Positions 9,987-18,966 of a stretch of 64,000 nucleotides of DNA are shown here, one piece after another. The stretch lies in assembly GCA_039680605.1 (NCBI GenBank), contig JBDKTA010000015.1:62001-126000 (forward strand). Direction: 5' to 3'. This DNA is from Planctomycetaceae bacterium (GTDB lineage: Bacteria; Planctomycetota; Phycisphaerae; SM23-33). The notes under the pieces were generated by a model. It was not told where the DNA came from, searched no databases, and saw nothing but the letters and a program-made list of their open reading frames with translations. The translations under genes were made by a program, and so were the position numbers. Numbering within the stretch: the first letter of the stretch is position 1; each line of letters starts with the position of its first letter.

Positions 9987-11222
9987 TTATATCGACACCA
10001 CGCGGCCTTCGAGGCGCGACTGCTCGGCCGCGAAGACGATCTTGTGCGTCGCCAGCGTTTCGCTGGTCGAGGATCGCACCAGCGATGCGTCGCCCGCCGC
10101 CACCGCCGCCGCCAGCGTCGCGATCACCTGCGCGTCGCCGCCGCTGTGGTCCTCGGCGCCGTCCTGGGAGACGACCATCTCCTCCTGGCGGTCGGCGGCG
10201 AAGTTGTACAGTTCGATGCGCCCCGTCTCGAGCTGGGCGCGGATCGTCCCTGCCGTGCCCGACAGGAACAGCCGCCGCTCCATCTTCGCGTAGGCGGTCA
10301 TCGTGAAGGTGCCGGTCAGGCCGCCGTCGAATTCCATCGCGACGACCTGATGGTCGACCATCTCGTTATCGCAGCGCCACACGCAGCGGCCGTACGGGCT
10401 GGTCTTGAGCAGGTCCATCCGGGCAGCGCCGTCGGCGGGCATTTTGGCCTGCTCCCAGCGGTAGGGCAGGGGGTTGGGGCCGTAGATGCGGATCGCCGAG
10501 TACAGGCACGTCTTCTCGTGCGGGCAGTTCTGCACGCAGTACGCCGGGGCGCCCGGCGGGCAGTTGGCCGGCGTGAACAGCGACAACTCGCCGAACGAGC
10601 TGACGCGCCGGCACGGGCGGGCGGCCATCCACGCGAGCTGGTCGATGTCGTGGCAGTTCTTGGCCATCAGCATGAACGTCCCGCAGCGGCGGCTGTTCCA
10701 GTTGCCCCGAACGTAGCTGTGGGCGAAGTGCTCGGGCCCGACGCCTTCGGTCTGGTCGAAGCTGATCAGCCGCCCGATCGCCCCCTCGTCCAGCATCGCC
10801 TTGACCTTCTTCCACACCGGGATGTACCGCAGCGAGTGGCACACCGCCACGATGCAGCCGTACACGCGGGCGAGGCGGTCGACCTCGACGCACTCGGCCG
10901 GCGTCGTGGCCATCGGTTTTTCCAGCAGCATGTGGTAGCCCTGCGGCAGGGCTTGCAGGCACACCGGCCCGTGGTCGCGGTCCATCGTGGCGTTGATCAG
11001 CACGTCGGCCAGCCGTGGCTGGGCCAGCAGATCCGCCCACGACTTGAACTGCATGTCCGGTGCGACGCCGCAGCGGGCGGCCACCAGCTCGCGCCGAGCG
11101 GGCGCCGGGTCGGCCACCGCCACGACGCGCCCGACGTCCGGCCGCCGCGCGATCCAGTCCGCAAAGAACTCCCCGCGCGTGCCCGCCCCGACGATGGCGA
11201 ATGTTAATGGTCTTGTGCTCAT
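9987..11222 (-). CDS. Gfo/Idh/MocA-family oxidoreductase
   Basis: A 411-residue NAD(P)-dependent dehydrogenase homologue. It starts at the ATG at 11222 (MSTRPLTFAIVGAGTRGEFF); the open frame further upstream is low-complexity and repeat-derived. The N-terminal Rossmann domain carries GAGTRGEF for dinucleotide binding. The EKPMATT segment is the family's EKP motif with its conserved lysine (MLLEKPMATT), and LRYIPVWKKV follows as usual. The C-terminal domain has an inserted cysteine-rich loop (CPPGAPAYC, CPHEKTCLY) that could bind a metal. Family members act on sugars, inositols or related polyols, and planctomycetes hold many paralogues. The substrate cannot be told from sequence. No catabolic partner lies next to it; the neighbours are repeats and a divergent hydrolase. 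Confidence 0.9.
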   Translation of the reverse strand: MSTRPLTFAIVGAGTRGEFFADWIARRPDVGRVVAVADPAPARRELVAARCGVAPDMQFKSWADLLAQPRLADVLINATMDRDHGPVCLQALPQGYHMLLEKPMATTPAECVEVDRLARVYGCIVAVCHSLRYIPVWKKVKAMLDEGAIGRLISFDQTEGVGPEHFAHSYVRGNWNSRRCGTFMLMAKNCHDIDQLAWMAARPCRRVSSFGELSLFTPANCPPGAPAYCVQNCPHEKTCLYSAIRIYGPNPLPYRWEQAKMPADGAARMDLLKTSPYGRCVWRCDNEMVDHQVVAMEFDGGLTGTFTMTAYAKMERRLFLSGTAGTIRAQLETGRIELYNFAADRQEEMVVSQDGAEDHSGGDAQVIATLAAAVAAGDASLVRSSTSETLATHKIVFAAEQSRLEGRVVSI

Positions 11223-11268
11223 GAGAGCGAATATAACACGCCCTGCGGCGGCGAAGAGAAGAGAAAAC

Positions 11269-11450
11269 CGACGACGAGGACGAGGACGACGACGAGGACG
11301 AGCAGAAGCCCGAAGTAGCGTTTGCTTTGTTAGCGACCGACGGATGCTTGACAGGTTTGATCCATTCCAGAAACCGCGCGGAGCAAGCTCCGCCGCTAAC
11401 GTCGCCATTGGAGGCTTTGTTTCTTCGTCCTCGTCCTCGTCGTCGGTTGT
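11269..11450. repeat. Inverted (GACGAG)n microsatellites flanking a family A copy
   Basis: A GACGAG-type hexanucleotide run preceded by aaccgacgacgagga (about 11265-11303) is mirrored by its reverse complement (about 11425-11450, tcgtcgtcggtt). The family A palindrome sits between them at 11371-11400. The same 'gaa(a)accgacgacgaggacgag' string is the core of the tandem array at 50.1-50.9 kb. The block fills the divergent spacer between the oxidoreductase and the metallo-hydrolase. Confidence 0.7.
11371..11400 (-). repeat. Palindromic repeat family A
   Basis: Read on the minus strand: GTTAGCGGCGGAGCTTGCTC followed by CGCGCGGTTT. It matches the copy at 44669-44697 (plus strand) at nearly every position, including the flanking GTTAGCGG, with compensating changes in the stem (GGAGC/GCTCC versus GGGGC/GCCCC). 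The compensating changes suggest that the hairpin itself is maintained. Confidence 0.75.
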
Positions 11451-11481
11451 TTCTTTCCCTCGCCCTGACGGCACAATCCCA

Positions 11482-11487
11482 TATAAT
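11482..11487 (+). promoter_or_regulatory. Consensus -10 (TATAAT) directly before a GTG start
   Basis: A perfect TATAAT ends 7 bases before the GTG of the metallo-hydrolase. If it is used, transcription would begin at or about the start codon, giving a leaderless mRNA. No clear -35 is seen at 16-18 bases upstream, and no Shine-Dalgarno lies between. Confidence 0.4.
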
Positions 11488-11494
11488 CCATCAG

Positions 11495-12262
11495 GTGAGG
11501 ATCGTTGCTCTTCAATCCGGAAGCAATGGCAATTGCGTATACGTCGAGGCCGGCGGTGTACGGCTGCTCTTTGACGCGGGGATCTCGCTGCGCCAGGCGC
11601 GGTTGCGGTTGGCGGGGCTGGGGCTTTCGCCCGAGGGCGCCGCGGCGCTGCTGATCTCGCACGACCACAGCGACCACGTCCGCAGCGCCGGCGTCTATCA
11701 GCGGGCATTGCATGTGCCGCTGCACGTGACGGCCGGCACGCTGGCGGCGGCATCGCGGCGCATGAGCCTGGGCGAACTGGACGACGTGCAACATTTTCTG
11801 CCCGGTTCCACGGTGCCGGTGGGCGACGTCGAGGTGCGCACCCTCGCCACGCCCCATGACGGGTGCGAGGGCGTGGCGTTCATCGTCGATGACGGCCGCG
11901 TGCGACTGGGGATCTTCACCGACCTTGGCCACGTCTTCGCCGGTCTGGGCGAGGCCGTCGCCGAGTGCGACGCGGTGCTGCTGGAGAGCAACTACGACGA
12001 GCAGATGCTCACCGACGGACCATACCCGGCGTTTCTCAAGGCCCGCATCCGCGGCGCCGGCGGGCACATCTCCAACGCCGAATCGGCGGACCTGCTGGCC
12101 GCGGCGGCAGGGGCGCGCCTGCAATGGGCCTGCCTGGCGCACCTCTCGCACGAGAACAACACTCCCGAGTTGGCGTTGCAGACGCATCGCGACCGCCTGG
12201 GCGGCAAGCTGCCCATCCACGTGGCGACGCGCTATGGCGCTACGGGGATCATGGAGATCTGA
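11495..12262 (+). CDS. YycJ-like metallo-beta-lactamase fold hydrolase
   Basis: A 255-residue MBL-fold protein. I place the start at GTG 11495, because the family's conserved N-terminus (VRIVALQSGSNGNC) begins there; the frame upstream only reads repeats. The metal-binding HDHSDH motif is at residues 56-61. Downstream metal ligands are visible in TPHDG, FTDLGH and ESNYD, and the C-terminal LSHENNTPE is characteristic of the YycJ/WalJ branch. Related proteins are Mn or Zn phosphodiesterases/exonucleases linked in some bacteria to DNA repair or cell-wall signalling. No WalKR partner is seen here. The next gene (hydrolase at 12355) follows on the same strand after 92 bases. Confidence 0.88.
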   Translation: MRIVALQSGSNGNCVYVEAGGVRLLFDAGISLRQARLRLAGLGLSPEGAAALLISHDHSDHVRSAGVYQRALHVPLHVTAGTLAAASRRMSLGELDDVQHFLPGSTVPVGDVEVRTLATPHDGCEGVAFIVDDGRVRLGIFTDLGHVFAGLGEAVAECDAVLLESNYDEQMLTDGPYPAFLKARIRGAGGHISNAESADLLAAAAGARLQWACLAHLSHENNTPELALQTHRDRLGGKLPIHVATRYGATGIMEI

Positions 12263-12308
12263 ATCTGAGCCGGAGGGTTTTCTGGCTGCTGACCACTGGC
12301 CAGCGGAT

Positions 12309-12327
12309 ATATTCTTTGGGAGAATAT
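12309..12327 (+). promoter_or_regulatory. AT-rich inverted repeat before the exported hydrolase
   Basis: ATATTCT-ttggg-AGAATAT is a perfect 7-bp inverted repeat in an otherwise GC-rich region, 28 bases before the ATG at 12355. It overlaps TATATT (12308-12313), a plausible -10. It could be an operator or simply a promoter element with dyad symmetry. Confidence 0.3.
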
Positions 12328-12354
12328 TTCTTCGCCCACATGAGGACGCGACCG

Positions 12355-13836
12355 ATGCGATGGGTCCTGGTACTTCTGATGACAGCGGCGGCCGCCACCG
12401 TTGCCGCGGCGGATGACCCGCCCAAGACGATCGACCAGGTCGTCAAGGAGCCGGACAAGGCCCCTGCAGCCAAACCCAAGTTCGCCCCGGGGACGCAGAC
12501 GCAGGTTCCGCTGCCCAACACCAAGACCTCCATGGTCGTGTATGTCCCTGCCGACTACATTCCCGAGCGGCACTGGCCGGTCATCTTCAACTATCACGCC
12601 AGGTACCACAGCGACCAGTGGCAGTTCGCCACCGTCGAGCCGTTCCTGAAGATCACCGGCGGCAAGGGGTTTGTGATCGTCGGCATGAACTACGCCAGCA
12701 AGGCGTTTTATTCATCGCCCTCGCCGGCCGGCGCCGCGGGCGAGGTCGAGGCCTTCCGTGAAGCGTGGCAGATGCTGAGCAAGGAGATCGAACTCTCGCC
12801 CAAGATGGTTTTCGTGGGCGGGTACAGCCTGGGCGGGTTTGCGGCCACCGCCGTCGGCGAGAAGCTCATGGCCAACGTCTCGGGCCTGGTGCTGCTTTCG
12901 GGGGGACGGTTCTACCTCAAGGGCGGCAATGCCCCGCCGGCCGAGCTGGTGCGAGGCAAGTCCGTGTTCCTGGGCGTGGGCGCCGAAGATGCGGCTATGC
13001 TCCCGGCGGCGCAGGACGCCGCCGAGTGTTACATGAAACTCGGCGCCCGCGTGCGGTTGGAGAAATGGACCTCGGGAATCGAGATCGACTACGACAAGAC
13101 GCAACTGGGCAAGTGGCTGCTCGAGGCCGGGCCTCTGCAGACGCTCACGGAAGACCTTGCCGCCGCCCGCAAGCTCGAACGCGGCGGTAAGCAGGGCAAG
13201 GCGTATCTGCTCTACCAGACGCTGGCGACGGTCTCCGCCACTCACCGCGACGCCCAGGCCGCCGCCAAGGCCGCCGCAGCAATGGCCGATCAGGCCAAGG
13301 CGCAGCTGGCTTTGGCCGACAAGCTCCTTGCCGAGAAGGACTTTCCCAAGGGCTCGGGGCTGCTCAAGGTCCTGGCGATGCGCTACCAGGGCTGCGAGTT
13401 CGGCGCGCAGGCGCAGAAGCGTCTCGATGAGATCAGCGCCGACCCCGACGCCCAGTCGCAGATGACGCGAGACGCCCTCAACGCCAAGGCCGACGCCATC
13501 GAGGCCCAGGCCCGCCAGGCGGAAGAACGCAAGGATTACGCCACGGCGCTATCGCTGTATGAACGCTACGTCGCGGATTTTCCCCAGGCCGCGCGCTTCC
13601 AGGACGTCTCCGACCGCCTCAAGGCCCTCAAGGAAGACCCCGCCGTCTCGACCAGAATCGTCGCCAGCCAGGCGGAGCAGTTCTGCAAACGCAACCTGCA
13701 GTTGGCCGAAAGCTATCTCGGCGCCGGCAAACCCGACAAGGCCCGCCAGTGCCTGCAGAATATCATCGAGACGCACGGGCAGACGCCCTGGGCGCAGAAG
13801 GCCCGTGCGCGATTGGCGCAGATTGACGGACAGTAA
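12355..13836 (+). CDS. Exported alpha/beta hydrolase with TPR-like C-terminus
   Basis: A 493-residue protein. The ATG at 12355 has AGGA 8 bases upstream and opens a clean signal peptide (MRWVLVLLMTAAAATVAAA). An in-frame ATG at 12340 is the alternative. Residues about 45-260 form an esterase/PHB-depolymerase-like alpha/beta hydrolase with the nucleophile elbow GGYSLGG (Ser158); an Asp/His pair is expected later but I cannot assign it with confidence. The C-terminal half is Ala/Lys-rich and helical, with TPR-like repeats (YATALSLYERYVADFPQA, NLQLAESYLGAGKPDKA). The likely place is the periplasm or cell surface. The next gene starts 38 bases later and also encodes an exported protein, so the two probably form one transcript. 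Confidence 0.82.
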   Translation: MRWVLVLLMTAAAATVAAADDPPKTIDQVVKEPDKAPAAKPKFAPGTQTQVPLPNTKTSMVVYVPADYIPERHWPVIFNYHARYHSDQWQFATVEPFLKITGGKGFVIVGMNYASKAFYSSPSPAGAAGEVEAFREAWQMLSKEIELSPKMVFVGGYSLGGFAATAVGEKLMANVSGLVLLSGGRFYLKGGNAPPAELVRGKSVFLGVGAEDAAMLPAAQDAAECYMKLGARVRLEKWTSGIEIDYDKTQLGKWLLEAGPLQTLTEDLAAARKLERGGKQGKAYLLYQTLATVSATHRDAQAAAKAAAAMADQAKAQLALADKLLAEKDFPKGSGLLKVLAMRYQGCEFGAQAQKRLDEISADPDAQSQMTRDALNAKADAIEAQARQAEERKDYATALSLYERYVADFPQAARFQDVSDRLKALKEDPAVSTRIVASQAEQFCKRNLQLAESYLGAGKPDKARQCLQNIIETHGQTPWAQKARARLAQIDGQ

Positions 13837-13874
13837 CATAGAGTGCGGCCGGGGGACGTGATGATGAGGAAAAC

Positions 13875-15863
13875 ATGAAACCGACTTCTGTTGCGTGTCT
13901 ATGCCTGGCTCTTGTGGCTTGCGCGGCGATGGCCCAGGATGGCGCCCCGGCGCCTAAGCCGATCCAGCCCAAAGCCGTCGCGCCCGCCGCGCCCAAACCC
14001 CGGCTGGTGCTTATCAATGACAGTTGGCTTCTGCCGGCCATGCGAGCGCAGCTCCAGTCGGCAGTCGAGGCCGACGCCTACGACCGGCTCGCCGAAAAGC
14101 TCGAGGACATCCTGCTGGCGCGCCTGCGGTGCGGCAAGATCGACAAGCCCGAGGCATTGGCGGAGATGGTTTTTCTGGCCCGGGCGGCGCAGTATCTCGA
14201 TGGATACCGCGATGCCGCCGGCGACGACCCTGCCGCCAAGCCCATGGCGCGCAAAGCCCTGGCGGCCTGGCTGCTCAAACACGAGCCCTTTGCCCGCGTG
14301 CTGTTTCGCGCGATGGGCGCCATGAGGAACCCCGACGACGCGCTGAGACTTCTGGGCCAGCTCCTGACCAGTGAAGAAAAGAAGGTCCTGGAATACCCCG
14401 ACCTGACGGTGGCGCTGGTCACGGCGCAACCCGATCGCCGCGCTGCCAAGGTCAAGGGGGCGGTTCCCCAGGCCTCGGCCGTCGAGGTCTTCCGCTTCTA
14501 CACGCGCGGGGGCAAGTTTCGGATGGACTTGCGGGCCTGCCCGTTCGAGATCTTGCAGTACGTCGTGGACAGCCGTCTGAGCCTGGAAGAGCGGCAGTGG
14601 GCGCTGCACAATTATGGCAGCCATCCCATGCCGGCCAAGGCGTACTTCGACCTCAAGTACGACATTGAGGCGTATGGCCAGGGAGTCGCGCGCAAGATCG
14701 AGTCGCTGCCTTACACGCTGGCGAACCTGCGCAAGGTCGGCGGCGTCTGCATCGACCAGGCGTACTACGCCGCGGAAATATGCAAGACGCTGGGGATCCC
14801 GGCGGCGGTCGTTCATGGCAGCGGGTCCAGCGGCATGTCCCACGCGTGGGTGGCGTACCTGAAGGTTGCCGGCGGACGCGGGTCGTGGGACTCCCAGACG
14901 GGGCGCTATGCCGTCCACCAGTATAACACGGGATATCTTTATGACCCCGCCGACGGCAAAGAACAGATGGACTCAGCGCTGATGCTGACCGGTCAGATCG
15001 CGCAACTGCCGCTGGAGCGGCGGGAACAGGCCGACGCGGCGGCCGCCGCGGCGCGCCTGGTCGTCGACGCCGCCAAGCGCGGCGACGTGGAAGTCCTCAA
15101 GACGCTCGCGCAGGACGTCAACGCCGCCGCCGCGACCAAGGGTCGCGCCCCCGCCGCCAAGGTCTCGGCGGACTGGGCCCAGGCGCGACGCGAGCTTGAC
15201 GCCGACGTGGCGGGCGAACTGCTGACCGTCGCCCTGGACCTCAACCTGGCCCATCATCTCGCCTGGCAGCGCGTCGTCTACCTGCGCGAGCAGAAGATGA
15301 TGTCCGACAAGGCCGTCGGCGAGTTCATCAACTATCTCACGCGGGCTACCGCCGCGGCGTACCCCGACTACGCTTACGGTGTGGTGATGCGACTGATCCC
15401 CACGTACCAAAACGAAAAAGACCGCCAGGGCCTCTATCGCCGCGCCTTGGCGCTGTGGGCGGCGCGGCCGGATCTGCAGTGCCGCATCGTCATCGCCATG
15501 GGGGACGATCAGGAAAAGGCCGGCAACAAGTCCGCCGCCCTGGCGCTGTACGCTCAAGCGGCCAATCTGGGGCTCAACCGCGGCGACCTGGGTTATGACG
15601 CCGCGGCCAAGGCCGAAGGCATTCTGCGCGACGCGCGCAAGCTCGACGCGGCCATCCGCCTCTACAGCGACATGTTCGCCAAAACCAAGAAACCGGATCG
15701 GGCGGCCATGACGTTTCTGAATCAGACCGCTTACGTGAAGATCGGCAATCGCCTGGCGACGCTGCTGCAGGATGCCGGCCGCCCCGCCGAAGCCGACCGC
15801 GTCCGCACCGCCATCGGCCAGCCCGCCGCCGCGCCGACGGCCCCGCGCCGCAAGCAGTCGTGA
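13875..15863 (+). CDS. Exported transglutaminase-like (papain-fold) protein
   Basis: A 662-residue exported protein with signal peptide MKPTSVACLCLALVACAAMA. A GAGGAAA ribosome site precedes the ATG. The middle has a transglutaminase-like core: GGVCIDQAYYAAEICKTLGI places the nucleophile at Cys292, SHAWVAY gives His323 and SWDSQTGRY gives Asp339, in the order and spacing of the family triad. Before it lies a helical region; after it come TPR-like helices (residues about 370-640). Bacterial members are mostly proteases or amidases of unknown substrate rather than crosslinkers. It probably shares an operon with the hydrolase 38 bases upstream. Confidence 0.82.
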   Translation: MKPTSVACLCLALVACAAMAQDGAPAPKPIQPKAVAPAAPKPRLVLINDSWLLPAMRAQLQSAVEADAYDRLAEKLEDILLARLRCGKIDKPEALAEMVFLARAAQYLDGYRDAAGDDPAAKPMARKALAAWLLKHEPFARVLFRAMGAMRNPDDALRLLGQLLTSEEKKVLEYPDLTVALVTAQPDRRAAKVKGAVPQASAVEVFRFYTRGGKFRMDLRACPFEILQYVVDSRLSLEERQWALHNYGSHPMPAKAYFDLKYDIEAYGQGVARKIESLPYTLANLRKVGGVCIDQAYYAAEICKTLGIPAAVVHGSGSSGMSHAWVAYLKVAGGRGSWDSQTGRYAVHQYNTGYLYDPADGKEQMDSALMLTGQIAQLPLERREQADAAAAAARLVVDAAKRGDVEVLKTLAQDVNAAAATKGRAPAAKVSADWAQARRELDADVAGELLTVALDLNLAHHLAWQRVVYLREQKMMSDKAVGEFINYLTRATAAAYPDYAYGVVMRLIPTYQNEKDRQGLYRRALALWAARPDLQCRIVIAMGDDQEKAGNKSAALALYAQAANLGLNRGDLGYDAAAKAEGILRDARKLDAAIRLYSDMFAKTKKPDRAAMTFLNQTAYVKIGNRLATLLQDAGRPAEADRVRTAIGQPAAAPTAPRRKQS

Positions 15864-15899
15864 CATTCGCACGGGCTGCATGCCGTTGTGCAATAGACA

Positions 15900-15952
15900 G
15901 GGGGCGCCGCGGGGTGTTGCGGCGCCCCCATAGGCCGACCGTGTACGGTCGG
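15900..15952. terminator. Double hairpin between convergent genes
   Basis: Two strong hairpins lie between the convergent stops. The first is GGGGGCGCCGC / GCGGCGCCCCC (15900-15929) and the second is CCGACCGT / ACGGTCGG (15935-15952). Neither has a T-run, but position and stem strength fit bidirectional transcript ends. Confidence 0.6.
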
Positions 15953-15956
15953 GGGG

Positions 15957-17444
15957 TTAGCGCATCGTGGTGTCGCTCTTGCGGGCCACGGGAGCGGTTT
16001 TGGCGTTTATCGTGATCGGGGCGGTTGCCCGCACTCCTTCATTGGCGGTGACGACGGCCTGGCTGGTGTAGGTTGCGCCTCGCGCGGCTCGCAGGTGGTA
16101 CGTCACGTCGCGCGACTCGTCGGGCCCCAAGGCGCCGATGTCGACGGCGGCTTTGCGATTGCCGCCTTCCATCGTCAGCCCCTCGGGCAGCGTCTCATCC
16201 ACGCGAACGCCGCTCAACTCGCTTTGACCGCTGTTGCGTATCGTGATGGTGCTGGCGATGGCGCCGCCGGCGGTCGTTTCGCTGCGGCGGTTCACGTTGA
16301 CCTTGGCTTCGCTGACCTCGGTCGTCGTACACGATTCGGCCGAGAGACCCTGCGCTGCCGTCACCTGTCCGCAGTTCTTGAACGATCCTGCCCGAGCGGC
16401 CCGGACACGGACGGTGAAGGTGCGGTTGGCCCCGGCGTCGATCGCGGCGATATTCCACGAGAGGTTCTGCCCGCTGACACTGGCTTTGGGATCGCTGGAG
16501 ATGTATTGGATGCCCTCGGCCAGCGTGTCGGCCACGATCGCGTCCCGGACGGCGACGCGTGACGGATTGCTCACCACGATACTGTAGGCGAACTCCTGGC
16601 GTACCCTCGCGCGGGGCGGGGCGTTCTTGACGATGGCGATCTTCGCCCCCACCCAATGCACGCGCGTCGAGCCGGTCACCAGAGTCTGGCCCGCCGCGTC
16701 GTTTCGCGCGTCGGACGGCCGCATGATGTCGATGGCGATCTCGTTGACGCCTTCGAGGGGCTTGGTTTGCCCAAGGGTACACGAGGCTTCGCCGCGCTCG
16801 TCGGTGCGGACGGTGGCGGTCTTGCCCTTGCCGTTGAGGGTGGCCTCGGGGCCCGAGACGATGCTGTACGTCACGGGGTACCCGCTCACCGGCGCCCCGT
16901 CGCTATGGCGTCTGACACGCGTGACGAGCCGCTGCTCGGCGCCGACAGAGCCCACTGCCGCCGGCGGGAACAGCCACTTGACGTTGTACCAATGACCGAC
17001 GGCGAAGACCTTGTGCCGCTTCCAGTTTTCAATGTCCGGCGCGTACGCGATAACGTTGGTGGTGCCCTCGACGGGCGAGGTGATGACGGCCCAGGTCTGC
17101 CCGGCCAGGAGGTGGATGTCGTCGGAGGGGTCTTCCGTGCCCCGCGTCAGCACACGTGGACAACCGGCGGTATGTGTGATGGCGTACTGGCTGGTGACTT
17201 TCGAGCCGTCCACCTCGATCAGGGCGCCCTCGCTGCCGGCGGGAATGATCCACTCGACGCGCCGACCGCCGAGGGGCTCGCCCTTGCTGTCCTTGAGCGT
17301 AGCGACGAGGACGTGCTGGCTCATCACGGGATTGACTGCCGCGACGGGCTGCACTTCGATCGAGGCGCCCTCGCCGGCCCCGCACCCGGCGATGAAGAGG
17401 GTGGCTGTAAGGAGCAAGAACGCAATCCCCGCCCAGCCGCGCAT
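15957..17444 (-). CDS. DUF11/Ig-like surface lipoprotein
   Basis: A 495-residue lipoprotein. The ATG at 17444 is chosen because GAGAGGAG lies 8 bases before it and the protein then starts with a lipoprotein signal (MRGWAGIAFLLLTATLFIAGC, Cys21). Residues about 30-120 and 170-250 look like invasin/Big-1-type Ig domains (VAVNPVMSQHVLVATLKDSKG; RRHSDGAPVSGYPVTYSIVSG). Two DUF11-type repeats follow (about 265-370 and 385-480), recognisable by the pattern 'VSNPSRVAVRDAIVADTL' and 'IRNSGQSELSGVRVDETL'. Such proteins build outer-membrane or surface fibres. No catalytic motif is seen. It is downstream of the transaldolase gene on the same strand, separated by a hairpin. Confidence 0.85.
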   Translation of the reverse strand: MRGWAGIAFLLLTATLFIAGCGAGEGASIEVQPVAAVNPVMSQHVLVATLKDSKGEPLGGRRVEWIIPAGSEGALIEVDGSKVTSQYAITHTAGCPRVLTRGTEDPSDDIHLLAGQTWAVITSPVEGTTNVIAYAPDIENWKRHKVFAVGHWYNVKWLFPPAAVGSVGAEQRLVTRVRRHSDGAPVSGYPVTYSIVSGPEATLNGKGKTATVRTDERGEASCTLGQTKPLEGVNEIAIDIMRPSDARNDAAGQTLVTGSTRVHWVGAKIAIVKNAPPRARVRQEFAYSIVVSNPSRVAVRDAIVADTLAEGIQYISSDPKASVSGQNLSWNIAAIDAGANRTFTVRVRAARAGSFKNCGQVTAAQGLSAESCTTTEVSEAKVNVNRRSETTAGGAIASTITIRNSGQSELSGVRVDETLPEGLTMEGGNRKAAVDIGALGPDESRDVTYHLRAARGATYTSQAVVTANEGVRATAPITINAKTAPVARKSDTTMR

Positions 17445-17543
17445 CCCAAAGCTCCTCTCGACGATGGTGAAGAGGTTGCCCCCGCCGCTGACGCGGGGAT
17501 TCCCCAATCGCATCAATTATATGGCTGTGAAAGTTTCCCTTAC

Positions 17544-17570
17544 CGGCAAAAGGGGCAAAAAATTTTGCCG
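17544..17570 (-). terminator. Hairpin after the transaldolase-family gene
   Basis: CGGCAAAA and TTTTGCCG form an 8-bp stem starting 15 bases after the minus-strand stop at 17585. On the transcript the loop carries a U-run, but there is no T-run after the stem, so it is a candidate terminator only. Confidence 0.45.
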
Positions 17571-17584
17571 ATGAGATCCCGCGC

Positions 17585-18874
17585 CTATTGTGCGGCGTGC
17601 TGGAGCACGTCCTGCACCCGGTTGTCCATGGCGACCTGGTCGGCGTTGAACGCGTTCCACCCGGCCAGGTTCATCAGGCTGTCCAGGCCGATGGCGCCCT
17701 CCTGCAGCAGGTCGCGCCAGTTCTCCAGGCGGGGGATTTTGCCCTCGGTGGCGCTGCTGTGGCGCTGTTGGCGCGTCCAATCGGGGAAGATGTCGCCGCA
17801 GCCGTGGCGGGCGAGGAACGCCGTCAGGTCCCCGCCGGTGAAGGCGTCCACGTCTTCGCTTTCCAGCGCGTGCAGGCATTTGACCAGACGCTCATCGACG
17901 TCCCAAAGCGTATGCAGGCCGGTCGCGTGTTCGTCGACGCCCTCGGCCAGCGGCGGGTCATAGCGTCTGGCGGTGCAGTCCTGCAACTGCTGGGGATCGG
18001 TTCCTTCGACCAACTGGAGAAACTCGCCAGCCACTTTGGGCGGTATGGTCATCACGTCCAGTCCGGCCAGGTCCCGGACCTGTCTGCCGTCGCGGAAGCT
18101 CGCGCCGATCTGGCGCGTGGCGATGCCCATCTGCTCGCGCAGGCCCTTCAGGTGCGCCTGCGAAGCCAAGGTGGCCTTCTCGCCCACGTACGTTCCGTCG
18201 CCGAGCTTGTTCTGGGCGACAAAACTGTTCAGACGCCCCAGGAACACGTTGACGAACGCCGGTCGGCCGACCCGGGCGATCAGGTAGTTCTGCCGTGCCG
18301 AAAAGCCCAGCGTATGGTTGACGGCGATGCCCTCGGCGGTGCAGCGACGGGTGGCCAGAACGCCCGCCGGCGACAGCGGGATCTTCACGTAGAACCGCTG
18401 CGGGCAGATCTCGTAATAGCGCCGCGCGTACGCCAAAGCAGCCGGCAGGTCGTCCGCCAGGTCGGTGTGCTCCTCGACCGAGACGAAGGCGTCGAACGTC
18501 TCGACGAGCTTGAGTCCGTGACGCGCATTGAGGATGAACGCCAACTCGAGCTTACGCTGCTGCGGCGAGAGCGTGAAGTCGTCGAGCAGTCTGGAGGCCT
18601 CCACGATCAGGTCGTCGTAGAGGCCCTTCTGTACCTGCTGATTGAGCAGGGTGTTGTTGGTGGTCAGAGCGGCGAACTCGCGCGTCCAGCAGACGCCGAC
18701 GTCGTCGATGTCGCCGCTGTCGAGCCACAACTGCGTTCCCAACTCGTTGAGCCGGCGCCACAGGGGATGGGTCGGAAACGTCGCTCGCACCTGTCCCAGC
18801 CGCGGCGCGAATCCCTCAAGCACGAACTCCCTCACACGGTCGCTCAGTTGGGAACCCGGTCCGGCGTCAGTCAT
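17585..18874 (-). CDS. Transaldolase-family protein
   Basis: A 429-residue protein starting at ATG 18874 behind GGAAGGAG. The TIM-barrel signatures of transaldolases are visible: TTNNTLLNQQ corresponds to the usual ATTNPSL segment, FYVKIPLSPAG carries the Schiff-base lysine (Lys164), and EGIAVNHTLGFSARQ plus NVFLGRLNSFV match the later strands. It is longer than standard transaldolases (about 320), with an extra C-terminal part of about 100 residues ending at HAAQ. The presumed reaction is transfer of a dihydroxyacetone unit between sugar phosphates in the cytoplasm, but departures from the motif leave open a different aldolase activity. No pentose-phosphate partner is adjacent. Confidence 0.8.
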   Translation of the reverse strand: MTDAGPGSQLSDRVREFVLEGFAPRLGQVRATFPTHPLWRRLNELGTQLWLDSGDIDDVGVCWTREFAALTTNNTLLNQQVQKGLYDDLIVEASRLLDDFTLSPQQRKLELAFILNARHGLKLVETFDAFVSVEEHTDLADDLPAALAYARRYYEICPQRFYVKIPLSPAGVLATRRCTAEGIAVNHTLGFSARQNYLIARVGRPAFVNVFLGRLNSFVAQNKLGDGTYVGEKATLASQAHLKGLREQMGIATRQIGASFRDGRQVRDLAGLDVMTIPPKVAGEFLQLVEGTDPQQLQDCTARRYDPPLAEGVDEHATGLHTLWDVDERLVKCLHALESEDVDAFTGGDLTAFLARHGCGDIFPDWTRQQRHSSATEGKIPRLENWRDLLQEGAIGLDSLMNLAGWNAFNADQVAMDNRVQDVLQHAAQ

Positions 18875-18966
18875 CGCGGCGCTCCTTCCGTAAAAGTATA
18901 GCAGGCCGCTGAACACGTCGCAGGCGTCCCTCCACGCCCGCGACACGCCAGCGGCCTGCGTGTCCA

